From positions 3,224,001-3,288,000 of the forward strand of contig NC_064447.1 in NCBI RefSeq assembly GCF_023343835.1: 64,000 nucleotides of DNA. Reading direction: 5' to 3'. Origin of the DNA: Lagopus muta (Eukaryota > Chordata > Aves > Galliformes > Phasianidae). The notes under the pieces are model-generated. The model did not search any database, was not told the origin of the DNA, and saw only the letters and a list, made by a program, of their open reading frames with translations. Below, piece after piece: positions 22,462 through 64,000 of this stretch. The translations under genes were made by a program, and so were the position numbers. How positions within the stretch are numbered: position 1 is the first letter of the stretch; every line of letters begins with the position of its first letter.

Positions 22462-23017
22462 GTGAGATGCTGTGCTGCGCTGGGGGCACAAGGGCTCCAG
22501 TGTGATGTGCTGGGCTGAACGGGGGGGCACAGGGAAGAGAGCCTACAAACAGGAGGGGAATCAACTCTTAGAAAGGGTAGATAACAGCAGGACCAGGGGT
22601 TGAGGGAGGGAGGATTTAGGTTGAATGTCAGGGGGAAGTTCTTTACAGAGAGACTGGTGAGGTGCTGGAACAGCTGCCCAGAGAGGTTGCAGATGCCCCG
22701 TCCATCCCTGGAGGTGTTCAGGGTCAGGTTGGATGGGGCCCTGGGCAGCCTGGGCTGGTAATGAATGTGGAGGTTGGTGGCCCTGCATGTGGCAGGGGGC
22801 TGGAGGTTCATGATCCTTGAGGTCCCTTCCAACCCTGGCCATTCTGTGATTGTGTGAAACGTGAGATGCTGAGCTCTTGTGAGGACAAGAGGCTCCAACT
22901 TGACGTGCTGTGCTGCACTGGAAGCTCGGGGCTCAGCTGCGAGGTGCCGGGCTGCACTTCAGGCACACGTCTGCACTGCGTGGTGCCGGGAGGGACGGAG
23001 GGCACAAGGCCGAGGGC
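22462..23017. repeat. 39/40-bp minisatellite interrupted by a CR1
   Basis: Units of the type gtgagatgctgtgctgcact start at 22462 and 22502. After the CR1 they resume in register at about 22862, 22901, 22940 and 22979, with a spacing of exactly 39 bp. The unit vocabulary overlaps that of the 59-bp array just upstream, so both probably come from one older array. The last units run into the NPRL3 CpG island. Confidence 0.75.
22541..22860 (+). repeat. CR1 LINE 3' end, plus strand
   Basis: Contains 'ggatttaggttgaatgtcag', 'gtgctggaacagctgcccag', 'ggaggtgttcagggtcaggt', 'atccttgaggtcccttccaa' and the 3' end 'ccattctgtgattgtgtg'. It is 5' truncated at about 320 bp and sits inside a minisatellite. 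A separate scrap of CR1 tail sequence (gattctatgattctata) occurs at 22393-22409. Confidence 0.92.
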
Positions 23018-23290
23018 AGCCGCCGGGCACCCCGAAGCCGTGCGGGCCGCGCTGCGGGCACGGCGCCGAGCTGCGAGGCGCGGGGCCGCACCGAGGGCGC
23101 CGTAGCGGCGGCCCGGGCCCTGAGCGCGGGCCGCCCGGGAGCTCCGCGCCCGCAGCTCCGCCCCGCCGATCGGCCGCGGCTCGGGGGAACCGGCGGCGGC
23201 GGAGGCGCGGAAGCGGAAGTCGCGCGGGCCGGGCCGCTTTCCTGCCGAGCCGCGTCGTTGCCCGCCCGGTGCTCGCTGCGGCGCGGCGGC

Positions 23291-62098
<38,808 letters not shown>

Positions 62099-64000
62099 CT
62101 GCTAGTGGAAACTCCATTTCACACCTCCCCGTGCGACAGCTCAGTTCTGTGTGAGGGGCTGTGTGCTCCTTCCCAGCCTGGATTTGTGCCGTGCCACACT
62201 CACAGCACAGGAGCTGCTGTCTCGCAGACCTTCCCTGGGACTGCTCCTTCGTTGGGGCTGTTGAGATGGGTGAGAGTGGTCCATGACTTTTACTGCAGTG
62301 TTACTGACGTGTGGGTGGATGCTTCGCACCAGAGCTGCTTTCCCTGCTCTCCACCACCACTGAGCAGTGGGCGCTGCTCATGAGCAGCCTGTCCTCACTG
62401 CTTGGCCTCTGCTTAAGGGCAGAGTGAAGTTGGCCTGGCTCTTAGGGGAATGATCCTGGGTACTGAGGAATTAATTCTGTGTGACCACTGTTATCCAGAA
62501 GCAATGGGGACATAAATAGGAATGCAAAGCATCACAAGTAAACACCTTTGTGAATGAAAATGATTTACTTGCCTTGTTACAGCTTTCCTCTCCCCAGGAC
62601 CCTTATTACAGAATGCCTGTAGGGGCAGTGCTGTCACCAGGCAGCCCATTTGTTAGCTGATCTGCAGGTCTGTTTTAAATTGTGATGGGAGGAATTTGGT
62701 TGGCTCTGAGGAGGACTGAACCTGGCTGGCTGTGCTGCAGGTGCAGCATTGTTATCAGTTCCTCAAAGCTGCAGATTAATGGCAGTCACGCTTGGCCCTC
62801 TGGGGCCTGTTTTGCTGCTCTGTCCCACTGTGGTTGCAGGGAAGCAGATTAGGGGTACAGGGATGTACATGGCTCTGCCTCCTGATCTGGTCCAGCAATC
62901 TTCATTCAGCTATGCCAAGGCTACAACAAGAGGCAGCAGCACAGACAGCTGCCACTCTTTCTGGCTGCATCATGAACTTAAGCCAGCTATGATGGTGGAA
63001 CAGGGCTGGGCTGCCTAGCCAAAGCAGCTGCACTGGCAATTGCTGCTCTGTTCAGGAAGGGAAAACCCAGAGAGAGCCCAGGGTGTCTGCACAGCTCTGT
63101 ACCCGAGGAGGGTGGGGAGATCTCCCATGGTGCTGGTGGCTTCCAGGGGTGTGTGGTGTGTGAACACAGTCAGGTTCCTCATTTAGACTTTCCCTTATTA
63201 CACACACAAGTTGGAGCTTTTTCCCAGAGCTGCAGAACTGTGAGAGGGGCTTCACTTGCCCACACAACTAGAGGTGAAAATGTGAGCATTGAACAACTTA
63301 CCTGCAAGGAACAGCACAGGGCCTGCAGCGCACTGGATACCTGATGGCAGCTACTTCAGCACAGTCCCTTCTGTGAGCCTTCCCTGCAGCTGCAAGCAGG
63401 GATGAACAACAGTGATGTCTGAGCTGGTCAGCACAACACCAGCCCACCCAGTCCCCAGCAGCTGCATCTGAAGGTGAGTTAATGAGCCAGACATGGCACA
63501 GTCTGTTCAGAACGGGGGGGTCAGGGGGTTTCAAAATTTGAGTTTTTTCTTGCACAAGAATCCCAAATGAGGAGAGAAATCGCTGTCTGGAATGGGCAGG
63601 ACAGCTGCCTGCTGGTTGTCACCCAGCTGTGAAAAGACAAAGCTTATCCAGGGGCTGCTTGGGGCACGGCACAGTGGTGCCACCAGTGTGGCAGTGGATT
63701 ATTTGTGCAAGATGTGGCTTGGTGCAGCACAGCACAGGTAAGGCAGGAAGCACCTGTCTGTGGAGAAGCATGCAGCTAACTTGAGATCCAAGCAACTGTT
63801 TGGCCTAGTTGCAGGGCTTGGTGCCACACATGCAAGGCAAACTGCCAGCATGGCTGCAATCGTATGGATTCTCCCCTGAATCCTATTTTTTCCCTCCCTC
63901 TGTACTTCATGGCAGGCTGCAGCTTTGCAGAAAGAGCTGTGAGGCAGAGATCTCAGCATTGGTTCTTTCTCTGTGTTCAGGCTCCCACACTCGTAAACTC
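62099..64000 (+). other. NPRL3 3' UTR and downstream flank
   Basis: I found no canonical AATAAA or ATTAAA on the plus strand here. The best variant is CATAAA at 62511-62516, about 0.4 kb past the stop, so the transcript end is uncertain and may lie beyond the window. The next gene expected by synteny, MPG on the opposite strand, is not recognisable in this stretch. Confidence 0.5.

Noticed and set aside
62099-64000. Search for MPG, the expected next gene
   Set aside because: No segment on either strand resembles the glycosylase. It probably lies beyond the window.

Overview
The window is the alpha-globin locus of a bird, very probably a galliform that is not the chicken itself. The evidence is three intact alpha-type globin genes that closely match my memory of chicken alpha-A, alpha-D and pi with a handful of substitutions, CR1 LINEs as almost the only dispersed repeat, compact introns, and the chicken-type order TMEM8A / alpha-A / alpha-D / pi / NPRL3.

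Layout. Positions 1-4394 (minus strand) hold the first coding exon and part of the first intron of a signal-peptide gene that I take, mainly from synteny, to be TMEM8A (PGAP6), with a CpG-island promoter near 4.1-4.9 kb. About 6.5 kb of intergenic DNA follows, with decayed LINE matter, a good CR1 copy (8.69-9.27 kb) and an erythroid-enhancer-like cluster at 10.42-10.58 kb. The globin cluster is on the minus strand: alpha-A (11.37-12.05 kb), alpha-D (14.19-15.05 kb) and the embryonic zeta-like pi gene (17.23-18.60 kb). Each has three exons, GT-AG introns, a TATA box and an AATAAA signal. From 23.29 to 62.10 kb on the plus strand lies the complete coding sequence of NPRL3, a GATOR1 subunit: 13 coding exons, 569 codons plus stop, all phases consistent. 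The last 1.9 kb is its 3' flank.

How it works together. Globin transcription is driven by local promoters and, by analogy with other vertebrates, by a remote enhancer inside an NPRL3 intron. I find that enhancer (the HS-40/MCS-R2 homologue) at about 38.30-38.50 kb in intron 4. It has two TGACTCA cores exactly 33 bp apart, flanking GATA sites and a CACC box, in the same order as I recall for human HS-40. NPRL3 is therefore both a housekeeping mTORC1 regulator and the host of the globin enhancer.

I do not see a wholly new biological system. The points worth a second look are the enhancer architecture, a pure 410-bp two-block pentanucleotide tract 73 bp before an NPRL3 splice acceptor, telomere-like hexamers upstream of alpha-A, a 39-bp-period minisatellite split by a CR1 and running into the NPRL3 CpG island, and a short upstream ORF before the TMEM8A start. 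I recognised no retroviral or LTR element.
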